A DNA stretch of 64,000 bases from Polydactylus sextarius (Eukaryota > Chordata > Actinopteri > Polynemidae), in assembly GCA_016801845.1 (NCBI GenBank), contig CM028907.1:16460598-16524597 (forward strand). Direction: 5' to 3'. Position 1 is the first letter of the stretch. Each line of letters opens with the position of its first letter. Both the position numbers and the translations under genes were made by a program. The notes under the pieces were generated by a model. The model saw only the letters and a list, made by a program, of their open reading frames with translations. It ran no database searches and was not told the origin of the DNA. Positions 1 to 14,510 of the stretch are shown piece by piece.

Positions 1-1887
1 TGGAGGATCTTTATAACGGAGCTACAAGAAAACTCTCTGTCCAGAAGAATACTATTTGTGAGCGATGTGAAGGTCAGTCTTTGCAAATTACTTAAATGCT
101 CTGATTAGTTTTCGTCACTGGACTTGTTTGGTAATCTAAGCAGACTTCTCTGCACACGCAGCCCCAAACAAACCATAAAAAGGCTCTTTGTCCAATAACA
201 AACTGCATAATCCAGCCCTTTCTTGCCAGGTCACAGTTTATAGCTTGGAAATCAGCCAAATCTTACACAAAGATGGCCTTGATGGTTTTTTTTGTTTGTT
301 TGTTTTTATTTCTCTTTGTCTACTTCAGGACGAGGGAGTCGGAAAGGAGCAGCACAGATGTGTATGACTTGCCACGGTACTGGCATGCAAGTCCGCGTGC
401 ACCAACTAGTACCAGGTATGGTCCAGCAAGTGTCGACAGTGTGCCATAACTGCCAGGGTCAAGGACAGAGAATCAACCACAAGGACCGGTGCAAAGCATG
501 CACGGGCCGAAAGATTCTGAGACAGAAGAAGATCTTGGAGGTTCATATTGACAAAGGTGAGAGCGTAAAGAGAAACAAAACCTGAATGCATCAGGGACTG
601 GTTCAATGTCAAAATAAAATGCAACAAATATTGTTAAAACGACTCCACTTCACTGGTCACTTCACTGTTGCAGGAATGAGAGATGGACAAAAGATTGTTT
701 TCCACGGAGAGGGAGATCAGGAGCCGGGACTTGAGCCTGGTGACATCATCATTATCCTGGATGAGCGAGAACATCCGCGTTTCACCAGGTAAAATCTTCT
801 CTCTGCCTTAATGATGTTATCTGTGCTGGTAGATTCAGTGATGGTGTGATCATCGAGGTAGCACCTGTAATTATGTCTGCTATTTATGTCTGCCAGTGTC
901 AATGTGAAACATTACTCAGCTAAGCAACATTTGCCTCTGTGTCTAGTTAAAATTTGAACTGATCACATTTAACAGGAGAGGAGAGGACCTGGTCATGTCC
1001 ATGGAGTTACAGCTGGTTGAAGCTTTGTGTGGTTTTAAGAAACCTGTTCAGACACTGGACAATAGAACTCTCCTCATCACCGCACATCCAGGTAAACTAG
1101 ATCATTAAATGCACAGACATGTTTAGTTGGGAGTCAGGTCAAATGACTGGCGGTGTCCTTTTCAGTATTTATGTATGAATAGGATTCAGAATCAATTTCA
1201 GAAAATTGAGAGGAAAGACACACCAGGATCTGGTGGTTTGTGTTGTGTTGACTACATTCAGAATTATTGATGTGAAATTGACATAAAAATGTTTATAGCG
1301 AATGCAAAAGATCAAGTGTTTGGCATCAGTATTTCTGATTGTTTTCATTCATCATGACTTCATGACAAACATCAAGACATACATGTTCTTAGTTATTTAT
1401 TTATTTATTTAATTGCAGGAGAATTGATTAAACCAGGAGACACCAAGTGTGTGTTGAGTGAAGGGATGCCCATGCATCGCAGACCGTTTGACAAAGGACG
1501 CCTTATTATTAACTTCTCAGTAAGACTCTTTTTTTTTCATTTTTATTATATCCACTTTTTTTTTTTAAATCTCTTGTCAGCATTACATATCCAAAAAAGA
1601 AAGTAGTATCTTATGATTGAACTGACAATCCGTTCTTCGGTTGTTTCCATCAGGTGGTGTTTCCACAACCCAACTTCCTCCCCAAGCACAAGCTGAAGGA
1701 GCTGGAACGCTACCTCCCGGAAAAGATTGACGCTGAGCAGCCGGAGAGTATGGACGATGACCTCTACATCTACGCGGATCTGGAGGACTGTGACTTTGAG
1801 AACAGAAAAAGACACCACCATCAGTACTACTATATGGATGAAGACGACTACTCCAGTACTGGAGGTGTTCAGTGCCAGACGTCTTAA
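1..1887 (+). CDS. dnaja1: DnaJ (Hsp40) homolog subfamily A member 1, 3' part of gene (6 exons, partial)
   Basis: Type I Hsp40 co-chaperone that delivers clients to Hsp70 and stimulates its ATPase; cytosolic and membrane-tethered by farnesylation. The coding exons I infer are 1-72, 329-556, 674-788, 976-1091, 1419-1519 and 1654-1887. They join in one frame to give about 287 residues. The first complete codons read EDLYNGATRKL, so the J domain, the Gly/Phe region and the start codon lie before the window. Visible parts are the four zinc-finger repeats (CERCEGRG, CMTCHGTG, CHNCQGQG, CKACTGRK), the C-terminal peptide-binding beta domains (GDQEPGLEPGD, RRGEDL, EALCGF) and a final CQTS, a CaaX prenylation motif. 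The tail is rich in His, Tyr and acidic residues. DNAJA4 is the closest alternative. The adjacent convergent smu1, which is also DNAJA1's neighbour in human, favours dnaja1. Confidence 0.9.
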
Positions 1888-4049
<2,162 letters not shown>

Positions 4050-4137
4050 CCATTTTTATTACTGTGATTAGGGAACAAATCTAATACTAATGTAATGTTA
4101 CGTTTAAAAAGCACAGTGACAATTAAGGTTTTAAAAT

Positions 4138-4143
4138 TTTATT
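4138..4143 (-). promoter_or_regulatory. Candidate smu1 poly(A) signal (AATAAA on the minus strand)
   Basis: The plus strand reads TTTATT here. The signal lies about 1.3 kb downstream of the smu1 stop codon and just short of the 212 bp TA tract. Other possible signals occur nearer to the stop, so its use is inferred. Confidence 0.35.
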
Positions 4144-4195
4144 GATAATCATTTCATTTGACATGGCTGGCAGTGTTACATGTATACAACATAAA

Positions 4196-4198
<3 letters not shown>

Positions 4199-4245
<47 letters not shown>
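4199..4245. repeat. (TA)n microsatellite
   Basis: A second uninterrupted TA tract, about 150 bp after the first, in the presumed 3' UTR side of smu1. Confidence 0.97.
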
Positions 4246-4249
<4 letters not shown>

Positions 4250-5451
4250 GTACAATGACTAAACATTATTTTAGAACAGTGACAGACACATGGTACCAGG
4301 AAATATAAATCATAGATACTAATTGAGGCAGTAGCTCTGTGTCATACATGTTCCACTATTTCACAGGAACAACAGTTTTACATTCGATGCAACGAAATGA
4401 CAGTGATGTGACCGTGTTACACACATTTATTATATACACACAGGATACAGAATGTGTCACTGGAGCTCCGCTGAGGTTTACTATTAGTCATCATGCATAT
4501 TCTGAAGAAGTACTAAAAGTATTGTAGAGCCACATTTTAGACAGTGTAACTGAGGTAGCATGCAGGACAAGGTGTGTGTGGGGAGGTGGGGGTGGGGGAG
4601 TACAGAGGATAAAACAAATCATCAAAATTACAAAAGTATTATTAGAAACCAAATGCTGACAAATCATATACCTGATATTGTTTGTTTATGCCCAAACATT
4701 AGGCATTTTCTTACATTATTATATTATTATTATTATATTTTTATTATAAATAATTTCACGACAGTTCACCATCATGCATTTTCATGTCTAATAAGAGACA
4801 GAAGAGATGAAAATGGGGATTCAAACTGCACTAGTGAAGTTGGATCCATGAGGAAGAGTGTGTGTCACTATGGAGGACCTAGACAGCGACAAAATTTAAC
4901 GCTGATCAATTCATTGAGAAGTGGCGAACATGTTTAAATCTTAGATCTGAATAAATTAAGTTCAGAAATGAGTCCGGTGATATTTCGTGTTTTCTAATTG
5001 AACATAAACTCAATAACGAGATCAAAACAAACAATTAACTGTTTGTTCTCTTTGTATGATCTGTGCAGTCAAATCCTTAATCAGTGCGAGTCCTCTGTGC
5101 TTTCCAAAAAGGAATTAAGACACATCAATTAGCTACACTTGCTGACATATTTACACCTCTATTAGCTTATCTCTCCTGAACCTGCTGGCATTTCAAAATA
5201 AAATTTAAAAAAAACCCTGTGATTCATTTCACAATATCAAAAAAAAAAAAAAAAAAAAACTTCCAGGAGCTACTAATAAAATTACATTGTTTCATTAATC
5301 GATCAGTTTGTAATTCACTGATGGATCAATGTATGTACTCAGACTGTGTTACAATAATTGATCTTTTTAATCCACAGATGAAATTGATGATTTGCTTTTA
5401 AACTGTATGTATGGCTCTCTAGTTCCTCCATATTACAATGCAGGTGATGGT

Positions 5452-6704
5452 TTAAGGCTTCCATAGTCTTAGGAGGCCGTCCTCGCTGTATGTGGCGATC
5501 AGATTCTCATGTGGATGGTGGGTGATGCCGATGACGTCTTTCTCATGAACCTGTGGGTGCAGAGGAACACAGATCATCACATATTCTCTATTTCCCATCA
5601 GCCTTTCTGTCTTTCTTGTTAACGCACATGTAGGACTTTATACAGCAACATTATATCAAGAGGATCAAGTCAGACAAAAACTAACTAGATGAAGGTGTTT
5701 ACAGACTTTGATATTGGGTGAATATTGGCAGCAGAGCTTACAGTCAGTGTTTTTTCCAGTCTTCCGGTCATGTAGCTGAAGCAGTAGAGCACTAAGTCCT
5801 CTCCCACACAGTAAATCCACTCCCCGCGGGGTGACAGGGTGCAACACACAAAGTCTGTTCCTTCCTTTGTTTCTAAGCTGAAGGTCTTCACAGTCTGACG
5901 TGAGAGGAGAAGAAAACGAGTTTCTACAAAGATGCTTAACTTTGAAGTGGGTGCTAGCCAAACAAAAAGTAACAATTAATACCAACAAAATCTAGGATAA
6001 GACAGTCCACACATTAGAGGTTGCAAGACACTGTGCAAGAAGCTGAGTGGGAGGAAGGAACAGAGAGAGCACACAAACTTCATGTCAAGCCTTCTCGCTA
6101 CGAGTGAACAATGTCAACCACTGCATCACCCAACTTTCAAAATGTTTTAAAGGTGCACTAGGCAAGATTTCTAAGTTGATGCATCAGTTTCATAGTCACT
6201 GTGGTGGTTAAATGACTCCTCGGCTAACCACACTTTCTCCTGACAAAAAAAAACACACAAAGGGCTTCACAGGATTCACAAAGGGCAAGTTCAGTGGCAC
6301 AACGTTGTGTAACAATTTGCAACAGGTTTTTAATGTAGTTTTCTCCCCCGTTTGGTAGGTGTGTGCAAGAAGTTACCCAATCAGCGCCAACATGTATATA
6401 AACAACATATAAACAATGACTGTCATGTAACAGACGTTAAGCGAAACCCCGTCTGTGTTGAGTGAAACATTTTGCTTTGTATCGTGCATCATGAACTCAG
6501 ACTTACTCCGAGACAGTAGACAAAGCTTTGTAGAGAAAAAGTGACCGGACTTACATAGTGTACCTTTAAGTGACTGTTGAACATTTTTGGCATGTGCACT
6601 TTGGCACATTCAATTTCTTTCCAAAAGTTAGGTGAGATCGATACTACGCTGTGTAATGTTCAGTTCATCTTATTTTTTTGACTGCAAATGAATGGTTATA
6701 GCAG

Positions 6705-6759
<55 letters not shown>

Positions 6760-9700
6760 AGGCAGTAGTATCATATTTCACATACAGGCTACACAGCGAT
6801 ATCTATCTGCATCTTTTCAGCAAGACATAAATGCCACACTGCTCCTTTTAGAGTGGCAACAATTAGTCAGTGTATCAAGTAGTCTTTCAAAATTCTGAAT
6901 TATAAATAACTAACAATTATTTAATATTTTTTCTAGCTAAAACACCAACACATGACATATAACAGATAAAAAATTTAACCGACATAATTCATTTAACAAA
7001 AGAATGCGTCAGAATTCTAGAACTGTAAATACAGTTGTTCTTTCAGACTTAAATGAAGATAATGGAAATCTCACCTGACCATGCATATTCATGACGATCA
7101 CCTTGTTTGAGTGGTTACAAACCACAAAATGCTCTGGCTTTTGTGGCAGAGGAATCACATTGTTGACTGGGACCTCTGACGTCTGTGACAGTGATTTGAA
7201 AGTGTGGACGCATTCACACGTCTTTGTGTTCCAGATCTAGAAAATATACAGGAAGGACATACAGTAACACTGATGCACAGACCCGACTTATAATCATTTA
7301 ATGTGGCTCCATATTGTAATTGTTCATTGTACCTTAACAGTGCCATCAGATGAGGCGCTGATGATGTGAATTCCATCTTCAGTGAATGACGCATCATTTA
7401 CAAACGATGAATGGCCCTTTAACTCCTTTAGTGTCTTTCCTGACCTCAGTTCATGGATTCTGAAAATGGCAGAGTTAAATGATTAGCTGATATAATACCA
7501 AATATAAAATGCCCCTCTGACTCATAAAGAGATCAACTATTATTCTATTCAGGGGAATTTTTTTTTTTTTTCTTTTTCAGACAAAACGTGTTGTCAAGCT
7601 GCTGAAGTTATTTTTAGTTCCACTGGAGTGGCTGTGTGCAGATTAGACAAACCATGACAAAATGCCTAATGCTCGCTGATTTATTCTGTCTGTGTGCATG
7701 TAGACAATTCAGACTCCTCCCCGCATGAGGAATCGTATGCAGAGGAACATGTTGCATCTTTGTGCCTCAGCACATGGCATCTCAGCTACACCCACACAGC
7801 ACATGTGCTTCCATCACCGCGAAGGAGCTCAGCCCACAACCCACAGCGGTCTGAAATAGATATTCAACTTGTGTGTGTGTGTGTGTGTGTGTCTGTGGAA
7901 ATGACAGACATCCATGCCATTTGTAGGTACTACGTATTTACATTCAGGTAAAATCAGCAACATTTTGAATCATTTTAAAAATCTGTTTCTAAAGCTGCCA
8001 CACGTACATTTTTGCTGTCGCTAAACAGCTAACATGTTTGTTTGCAAACAATACAATCCTGGCCCAATCTGTCTTGTTATACCAGTTTGTGATAGTGAGT
8101 CACTGAAGCATCCTGTCCGCCCTCAGTCCCACACAAGACAATGAAGAAGTAGCTCCACTTAAATCCTTTAGACATTATGATATATTCCTATAATTAACAG
8201 CAGATCCTGTAGAACTGGTTATCAATTAAATTTGTTTCCCTTTGACAATGTAGCTGTTAACAAGTTACAAAGTGATACGACCCTGGTTCTAAATAGCTAA
8301 AAGGAAGCTGTTTGAGCCAGAGATGACCAGTCAGGTTAGAACTGGTGCAACTTACTTTTCAACAAGATGTCACAACCCTGGTTTGAATAATTATGTTGGT
8401 TTTGGTTTTGCCATGTACATTTGCTATTTGCTAAATATAACTTTCCTTCAGCTGACCTGACACCCATGTGTCCGCCTTCAAAACTTTTGTCAGTCTTGTC
8501 TGAGGTCAGTGAAAGTTTGTACTTCCTCCTACAGTGAGACGAGCAAAGCTTTGCTTCAGCAAAATGTTCAGATATTGAGAAACTAAAATTATCAGCAGCC
8601 TACATCATTTGCGAATTCAGGCATTACCTTTACTTTTAAAAACTATTATTTAAACTTCATGTATTAGGAACCATATTTTTTAAATATTCTGATGATTTTC
8701 AAGACATTTTCAAATCTTTCTATGTTTACAGTCGGACTAAAGGTCAAATTTAGCATATACTGAGGATCCCACAGCTTTAGTTTTGATTGAGTTGTTTTGA
8801 GTTTATGACACAATAGTGTTACATCCCACCTGATAGTCTGGTCAAAGGAGGCACTGAGGATGTGGTTGTTGTCCTTGGAGAAGCTCAGACAGGTCACACC
8901 TTTGCTGTGAGCGTGTTCGAACCTGCGCAGGCACAAGCCGCTCTGGATCTTCCACACCTACCCACAGTACCACCAGCAACAAACACATACATATTGGATG
9001 ATAAGGAGATATTGGAGATATTGATATTTGAGATAAAGTCTGGACTACACGTTAACATCATAAAGTATTAACTTACAACATTACCACACTTTCAATTTAA
9101 TATTTTAACAATCAAACAAGAATTACCACCAGTCTCCACTAACCAGTCCAGTAGCAGTTAATGTTAATGTAAAGTCTTGGTTTATAAATACACCAATTTT
9201 TACCCAGCAGTATTATAAGATAAAACAGATGGTCAAACCTTTATTTTCCCATTTTGAGCTCCAGTTGCCAGTAGGTCAGTATCCTGACTGAAGCACATAC
9301 ACAACACAGCATCATCCATCATCATGAAGCTATCCTGCGCCTGGTACTTTAAATCCTATTTCGAACACACATGAAACAATAAAAACATTTCCATCATACA
9401 AAAATATTAAATAAAAAACAAATTTAAATAGAGAAGGAGTAATGAATTATTATACAAACTGCATAATCTCAATATTCTAACAGTGACGATATGAAAATCA
9501 CTTGCCTTACTAATTTTTCCAGTGTTGAAGTTCCAAACCTCAATGAACCCATCCACCGATCCAGTGATTAAGTATTTTCCATCAGGAGAAAAACGGGCAC
9601 ATTCCACATGAGACCGTCGTCCAAACTGCAGATTAAAATCCCGCACACACAATGACTCATCTACACTCAACTACCTCCCAGAAAACACATTTTCCTATCA

Positions 9701-9937
9701 GGTCTGCAGTCTGTGATCCAGAAGCACAGAGAAATAAAACACAAATTATGATAAAATGATCTCAGGGAGGCACTAAAGTTTTCTAACAGTCTGCTGCTGT
9801 GTGGGCTGACCACTCACACTTTATAACCTTGGGCAGAGGGAAAACAAGGACAAGCAACTCAGGCAACTCCATCTGGATGCAAGTGAGAGCACAGCCAGAA
9901 CCTGAGACAAGCGCCTTCAGGTGCGTAAAGCAATTAG

Positions 9938-9995
<58 letters not shown>

Positions 9996-12984
9996 ATGCA
10001 TGTGTGTGTATGTGCTTGCGTGTGTGTGTGTGTGCCAAATATAGTGCGAGATTAATGAACAAAAACTACAAAAAAAATGAAAGAAACAAGCTCTAATTCA
10101 CTATCAATGTAACTGTTGGACCAAGATTCACTGTCTCACTATTACAGCAAAACCTAACTTTAACCCAGTTCAACCATAGAAGGGCTTTTCAGCATACAAG
10201 AAATTTGCTTTGGTGATTTGGTGCAAAACAAAACAAACCTAATAATCTATACACATATCCATACATACCCAGTGTGTACAAAAAACAAAACCATTACAAC
10301 GTGCAATGTGGAACACTGTTTCATATAAGTGTAGTAGATTGTAAGTATGTGTAATGAGTTCTTTTTTCTTCTTTTTTAAACAGAACCTACAGTACATTGT
10401 TTACCTTGATGTGGCGGTACAGCTGTGTCGGGAAGCTCTCCTTCTCCACGTGTTTGTCTTTGCTGCCACACGTGTCAATGGCCATGTCCGGGGAGAGATG
10501 GTCTGGATATTGCTGTAGTCTCATAGACTGTGGAACAGCAGGGAGAGACTGTCAACAGAAGGCATGAAGCTGCTATTCTACTCATGAGTTCAACAAAATC
10601 AGAAAACACTATCTTCTATCACTATCTTCAAAATCTTCTAATGGGGAAATGTCAAAGTTGAAATAATAATATTGTAAATAATCTGTAGGTTTGTACCTAC
10701 AAATTATTTACAATACAGTAGCAGCCCTGAAAACTGTTCTGTTTCTTGAAATAAATATTTTGCCGGCAGTATTTGTGTAACCAGCGTGGGCATTACCAAG
10801 ATCGTTCCACAGGGAAAACTATACCACTCTCTGTGTTTACATACCAAAAATAACAAGGAAAAAAAAAAAGAAGTGGGATGTTTTTCTTTCGCAAGTTTTT
10901 TGGAATCACCGCTGCTACTGAGGCTTGACAGTTACAAGCTGATTGAAAAAAAACATGTTTTCAATGTTTTTAAAAAAGTGAAAGACAAGAAAATGTAAGA
11001 AATAAAGGTGCTACTAGTTAAGCTGCTTCATTAGTTGAAGGAGTATTAGGAAAGGTATTGATCTGTGAACTCACACCAACTTGTTTCAGGAGACCCATGA
11101 GGCGTGAAGGAGGCACCACACTGACCTCCCTCACCAGCGCCTCAGCTATCGCCCTGCGTCGCTTCTCCTTGCTGCTGCCTTTGGGGTATGCCTGCAGTGG
11201 GTGGAGGGGAAATGTTACTTCACAAAGAGCTTGATGTTGCAGATGCAGATAATAGAAAGTAAAAAAAAACCCTCTCTTGTCTCACCTCACGAGGGTCAAA
11301 GTAGGAGCACGTTAGCAGGTTCTCTAAGTGGATGTACCTCTCCGGCTGAGTTTGCTTCAACATGATCATTGGGTCCGTTTGTCTGAGGAGCGAACGAGCT
11401 GCACCCACCTCTCTCATTTCAATTAGCTCCATTACAACCTAACAGTAAGAGGTCAGTGTTCGTTACATGGTGTTGATTAAAATAAAATCAAGCCAAGAAG
11501 AGCATTAGCTGATCAAAGCCAACCCTCACCTGCTCATAAAGGTCAATGAGAGTGTTGTCGGGCAACTTTAGGGACTCGATGGCCAGAAGGACGCTGTCCC
11601 AGTGGCCGCTGATTATATCTGCAATGAAACTGTCAATGCTGTCCACCGTGTTGAGTGAGACGGTGGTCTCCTCCTGTAAGGTGGTCAGCGTTCGGAAGAG
11701 GTTGTTCTCTTTGAGATACTGCATTATCAGGCGGATCACACTGCAGAGACGAGAGGGACGGCACTTACAACCACAAACTGACACATCAGCCCATGAAAAG
11801 TTCACATGGCCTTATGGTTCAAGTGTTAATATGTGGGCTGGTTTGTTGTGGGTTGCAGATGTTACTGCAGCTGTGGGCATGAACTGCCAAAGGGATTAAA
11901 GAAATAATAACAACAAATGATCATATAAAAGATCCAGATCAAAACAAAACAGCAGGAGTAATGATGCTTTATATGCCTTTATATTCACTTTACCGCCATC
12001 TGCTGGACGTATTCACAACTCTGCTGTACATCCCAGTGTGCAACTATCGGTGCCACTCTGCAGGATTAAAATTTATTGGTCTTTCCAGTGCACTTTGATG
12101 CAAGGACACGGATCACTGGTTTTGCCTGGTGACTGTACATCACCCACAGATGCTCTGACGTTGTGTGTTTTTTATGCTGAACTGACTCCAGTTTAATATC
12201 ATCCATCAAAACAAACCAAAAACCACATGATGAATTTCGATTTGACAACAACGTGTACTCCATTTCTCACGGTAAGACAAAGTAACTAACCAGTGAAAAC
12301 GCACAACCCACATCCTTATCAGGGGGTGGAAAACCTATGATTAGATCAACAGGCACATGTGGATGAAATAGACACTGTGTATAGTGACTGCAAAACAGCC
12401 TGGACCCGCCTCTTTATCTCTCTATCGCTTTCTCTTAGCATAATCAGCAAGAACATCAGGTTAAATGACGCAAAACTGCCCATTCGTACACAACATTGGT
12501 CACACATTAGTAGTATACTAATACTGAACGTTAACTGTGATCGGATGGGAGGTACCACGACCGGATAGACTCCACATGTGTGCACAAACTGTACGCAGGC
12601 AATAAATAACAGCGTCATAGAAAGAAAAAAAAAATACTAACTGCTTTATATGACCAGGAATGTACATATAATATGAAAGAACTTTTATAAACGGAGGCAA
12701 ATATCACAGGAGACTTATAATTTCCTATAATAGCATCAACCATGAACGCAACACAGGTTACAACGTTCCAACTTAATGCGTAATGTGTACAGATTGTTAT
12801 CAATCAGTGCTTAGGCTCTTGATAGGCTTTTTCAGAATCAATAATAAGAAGAATATTTTCACGCAGTTCCGCACGTGGTACTGTTATTATTATTATTTCT
12901 TGATGATCATCAATGAAAAGTTGTTGACATTAAAAAGCCTGAGGAAACGCGCACTTACTCCGCGGGCTCCATCTCCACAGCCAT
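5452..12984 (-). CDS. smu1: SMU1: LisH/CTLH/WD40 spliceosome-associated factor (12 coding exons, 511 aa)
   Basis: Nuclear factor that works with RED/IK in spliceosome activation. Exons in coding order are 12984-12959, 11740-11530, 11438-11286, 11191-11075, 10527-10405, 9625-9506, 9355-9239, 8957-8830, 7459-7333, 7236-7075, 5894-5742 and 5550-5452. They sum to 1536 nt with no break, giving 511 aa (human SMU1 is 513). The N-terminus has LisH and CTLH helices (DVIRLIMQYLKENN, SGHWDSV, DLYEQ). The C-terminal two thirds are WD40 blades (FSPDGKYLITGSVDG, GAQNGKIKVW, ILSASFDQTI, IISASSDGTVKIWN, SEDGLLRLWKP). The linker exon at 10405-10527 has diverged strongly from human, while the flanking exons are nearly identical. 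Intron 6 must use a GC donor at 9504-9505 to stay in frame. Zebrafish has two smu1 copies, and I cannot say which one this matches. Confidence 0.96.
6147..6569. mobile_element. MITE-like non-autonomous DNA transposon in smu1 intron 10
   Basis: A segment of about 423 bp bounded by TTAA at 6147-6150 and 6566-6569. Immediately inside are inverted ends AGGTGCACTAGGCAAG (6151-6166) and its imperfect reverse complement (6550-6565); 13 of 16 positions match. It has no transposase frame. TTAA duplications are typical of piggyBac, while a TTA/TAA duplication would suggest PIF/Harbinger. The superfamily is therefore uncertain. Confidence 0.6.
6706..6757. repeat. (TA)n microsatellite in smu1 intron 10
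   Basis: About 52 bp of perfect alternating AT, between smu1 exons 10 and 11 and downstream (by + coordinates) of the MITE-like element. Confidence 0.97.
9941..9994. repeat. (TG)n microsatellite in smu1 intron 5
   Basis: 54 bp of perfect TG, followed by degenerate TG-rich DNA to about 10034. Confidence 0.97.
10671..10714. repeat. Near-perfect 20 bp inverted repeat with a 4 nt loop (smu1 intron 4)
   Basis: Left arm 10671-10690, loop TTGT at 10691-10694, right arm 10695-10714. On the plus strand there is a single C/A mismatch. On the minus strand, the sense of smu1, that position becomes a G/U wobble, so the whole 20 bp arm can pair. The flanking T10670/A10715 adds one more pair. Function unknown; the loop is short for a microRNA precursor. 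Confidence 0.85.
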
Positions 12985-13110
12985 GCTGATGTTGTCTCCT
13001 GCTGCTGCCGCACCGGACTGACGGTGAGGCGGCTCGGCGCTCGCTAGAGCCACGTGAAAGACGTGTGCTGAGGACCACCCACTACACGTGCTTCTCTTGT
13101 GTGTGTCTTT
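12985..13110 (-). promoter_or_regulatory. smu1 promoter region with two CACGTG E-boxes
   Basis: GC- and CpG-rich DNA directly upstream of the smu1 start codon. It contains CACGTG at 13051-13056 and 13085-13090. No TATA box was noted. Assignment as promoter is inferred from position and composition. Confidence 0.5.
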
Positions 13111-14426
13111 TTTTTTTTTCTTGCGGCGGACAGCAAACGCAAACCTTGTGACTGCCGCTGCCACATAAACATCCTCACAGTTACACCTCCTCCACCCCCT
13201 CCTCCATGACGCACGTCGATTTATAGAAAAGCAACATTTTTTTTTCTGGGCACATTGTGTGCAGGAGACGCGGGATGAGCTCTTGAGATGCTGCAGCTGC
13301 AGCAGCAGCAGAATCAGCATCAGCACCACGGACAGAAGCTCGTGGCTCAGAGCGTGCTCGCCTTTAGGAATCACTGTGAAGGAGCCAAAAAAAACCCATT
13401 GCCCCAAACGTCCTCTAACCGAAAATCACACCAGTCCTTACTCATCAATATGCAGATACAGAGCTGGGTGCGTCTTTGCCTCCAGTACTATATGTTATTT
13501 CTCAAAACTTCATTCCTGCCCTGGTCATGTTTCCAGTCTTTTCCTGTCCTTGCCCATTGCAGGTGTAATGTTTATTAACTATTAGCCATTATTAGCCACT
13601 TCATTGAAAAGAACACATATAGTTTGATCTCCCTGCCTCTGTTCACAGGCCCACATCTGCATATAAACCTGTTGGTAAGCAGGTGCATAAGAAAGGTTTT
13701 ATTGCTGTTCTGCAGGGTTAAACCAAAGGAACATCAGATTAACTGCAAAACAGGTCTTGTAAAACTCCTGTTGTCAAACCACACATTAAAATACATATAG
13801 TAAAGACTGCCACAGTGAGGCAACAGAAAGTTGTGTAACTTTCAATGTTCACAGCGAAAACTTTCGATGCAAATTGTGATGCAAACAGAGAAGCAGGGTG
13901 ATGTAATAAACTAATAGATAGTGTGAATAAATAGGTATAACAGTAAATTATGATCCAGTGTGTTAGACATGAAGGTGAAAAGAGAACCAGAAGGAAGGAA
14001 GGACCAGGCCTTCACACTGTCATGCCATATACTATAAGCTACTTGCTATTATTTATTGAATGCACAGTCCTGTGGTGGCAGCAGCAGCAGCACCTCCTAA
14101 AGGAGGTTTTTTTTTTTGACCCTTGTGTTCCCTTGATGGCTGCAGCATGTTTTAATCTCCCAGGCATTTGAATCAGCAATCACTATGGATCATTTCCCAC
14201 AACTCATCTCTGTGCTGAGCCTTTTTTTTTTTGTTCAGTGTGCTGCAGGAATCAGGTGCAATATGGTGGAGAGTGTTGTTTTAAGAATGTTCTTGATGAA
14301 ACGAGAAAAAGAAAAAGAAACACTGCAAACTGACTCAGGTTTGCGGAGCTCAGGCATCTTTGTCCTTTAATCTCCTGATAAGAAGCAGACACAGAGAGAA
14401 TCAGACAACAGGACAGACAAATCAGA
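13111..14426. other. Intergenic DNA upstream of smu1
   Basis: Contains a short CAG-rich stretch near 13290-13330 and AT-rich DNA. No gene is supportable. The open frames here lack family resemblance. Confidence 0.5.
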
Positions 14427-14510
14427 GCTGTGATGGCCGAGTGGTTAAGGCGTTGGACTCGAAATCCAATGGGGATTAACCCCGCGCAGGTTCAAATCCT
14501 GCTCACAGCG
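14427..14510 (+). tRNA. tRNA-Ser (anticodon CGA)
   Basis: An 84 nt sequence folds as a complete class II serine tRNA. The acceptor stem GCTGTGA pairs with TCACAGC, followed by discriminator G at 14510. The D arm is GGCCGAGTGGTTAAGGC. The anticodon stem TTGGA/TCCAA encloses CTCGAAA with anticodon CGA. The long variable arm is GGGGATTAACCCC, and the T arm is CAGG TTCAAAT CCTG. Compared with the human serine-CGA tRNA as I remember it, the variable-arm loop is 2 nt longer and the T loop has A where G is usual. No run of four T follows closely downstream. Confidence 0.95.

Noticed and set aside
9783..10044. Open frames of His/Thr or Cys/Val repeats
   Set aside because: Translations of the TG/CA microsatellite in smu1 intron 5.
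13259..13585. CAG-rich open frames (Gln-rich start) upstream of smu1
   Set aside because: Two overlapping frames are open by chance through a short trinucleotide run. No family resemblance, splice logic or conserved motif was seen.
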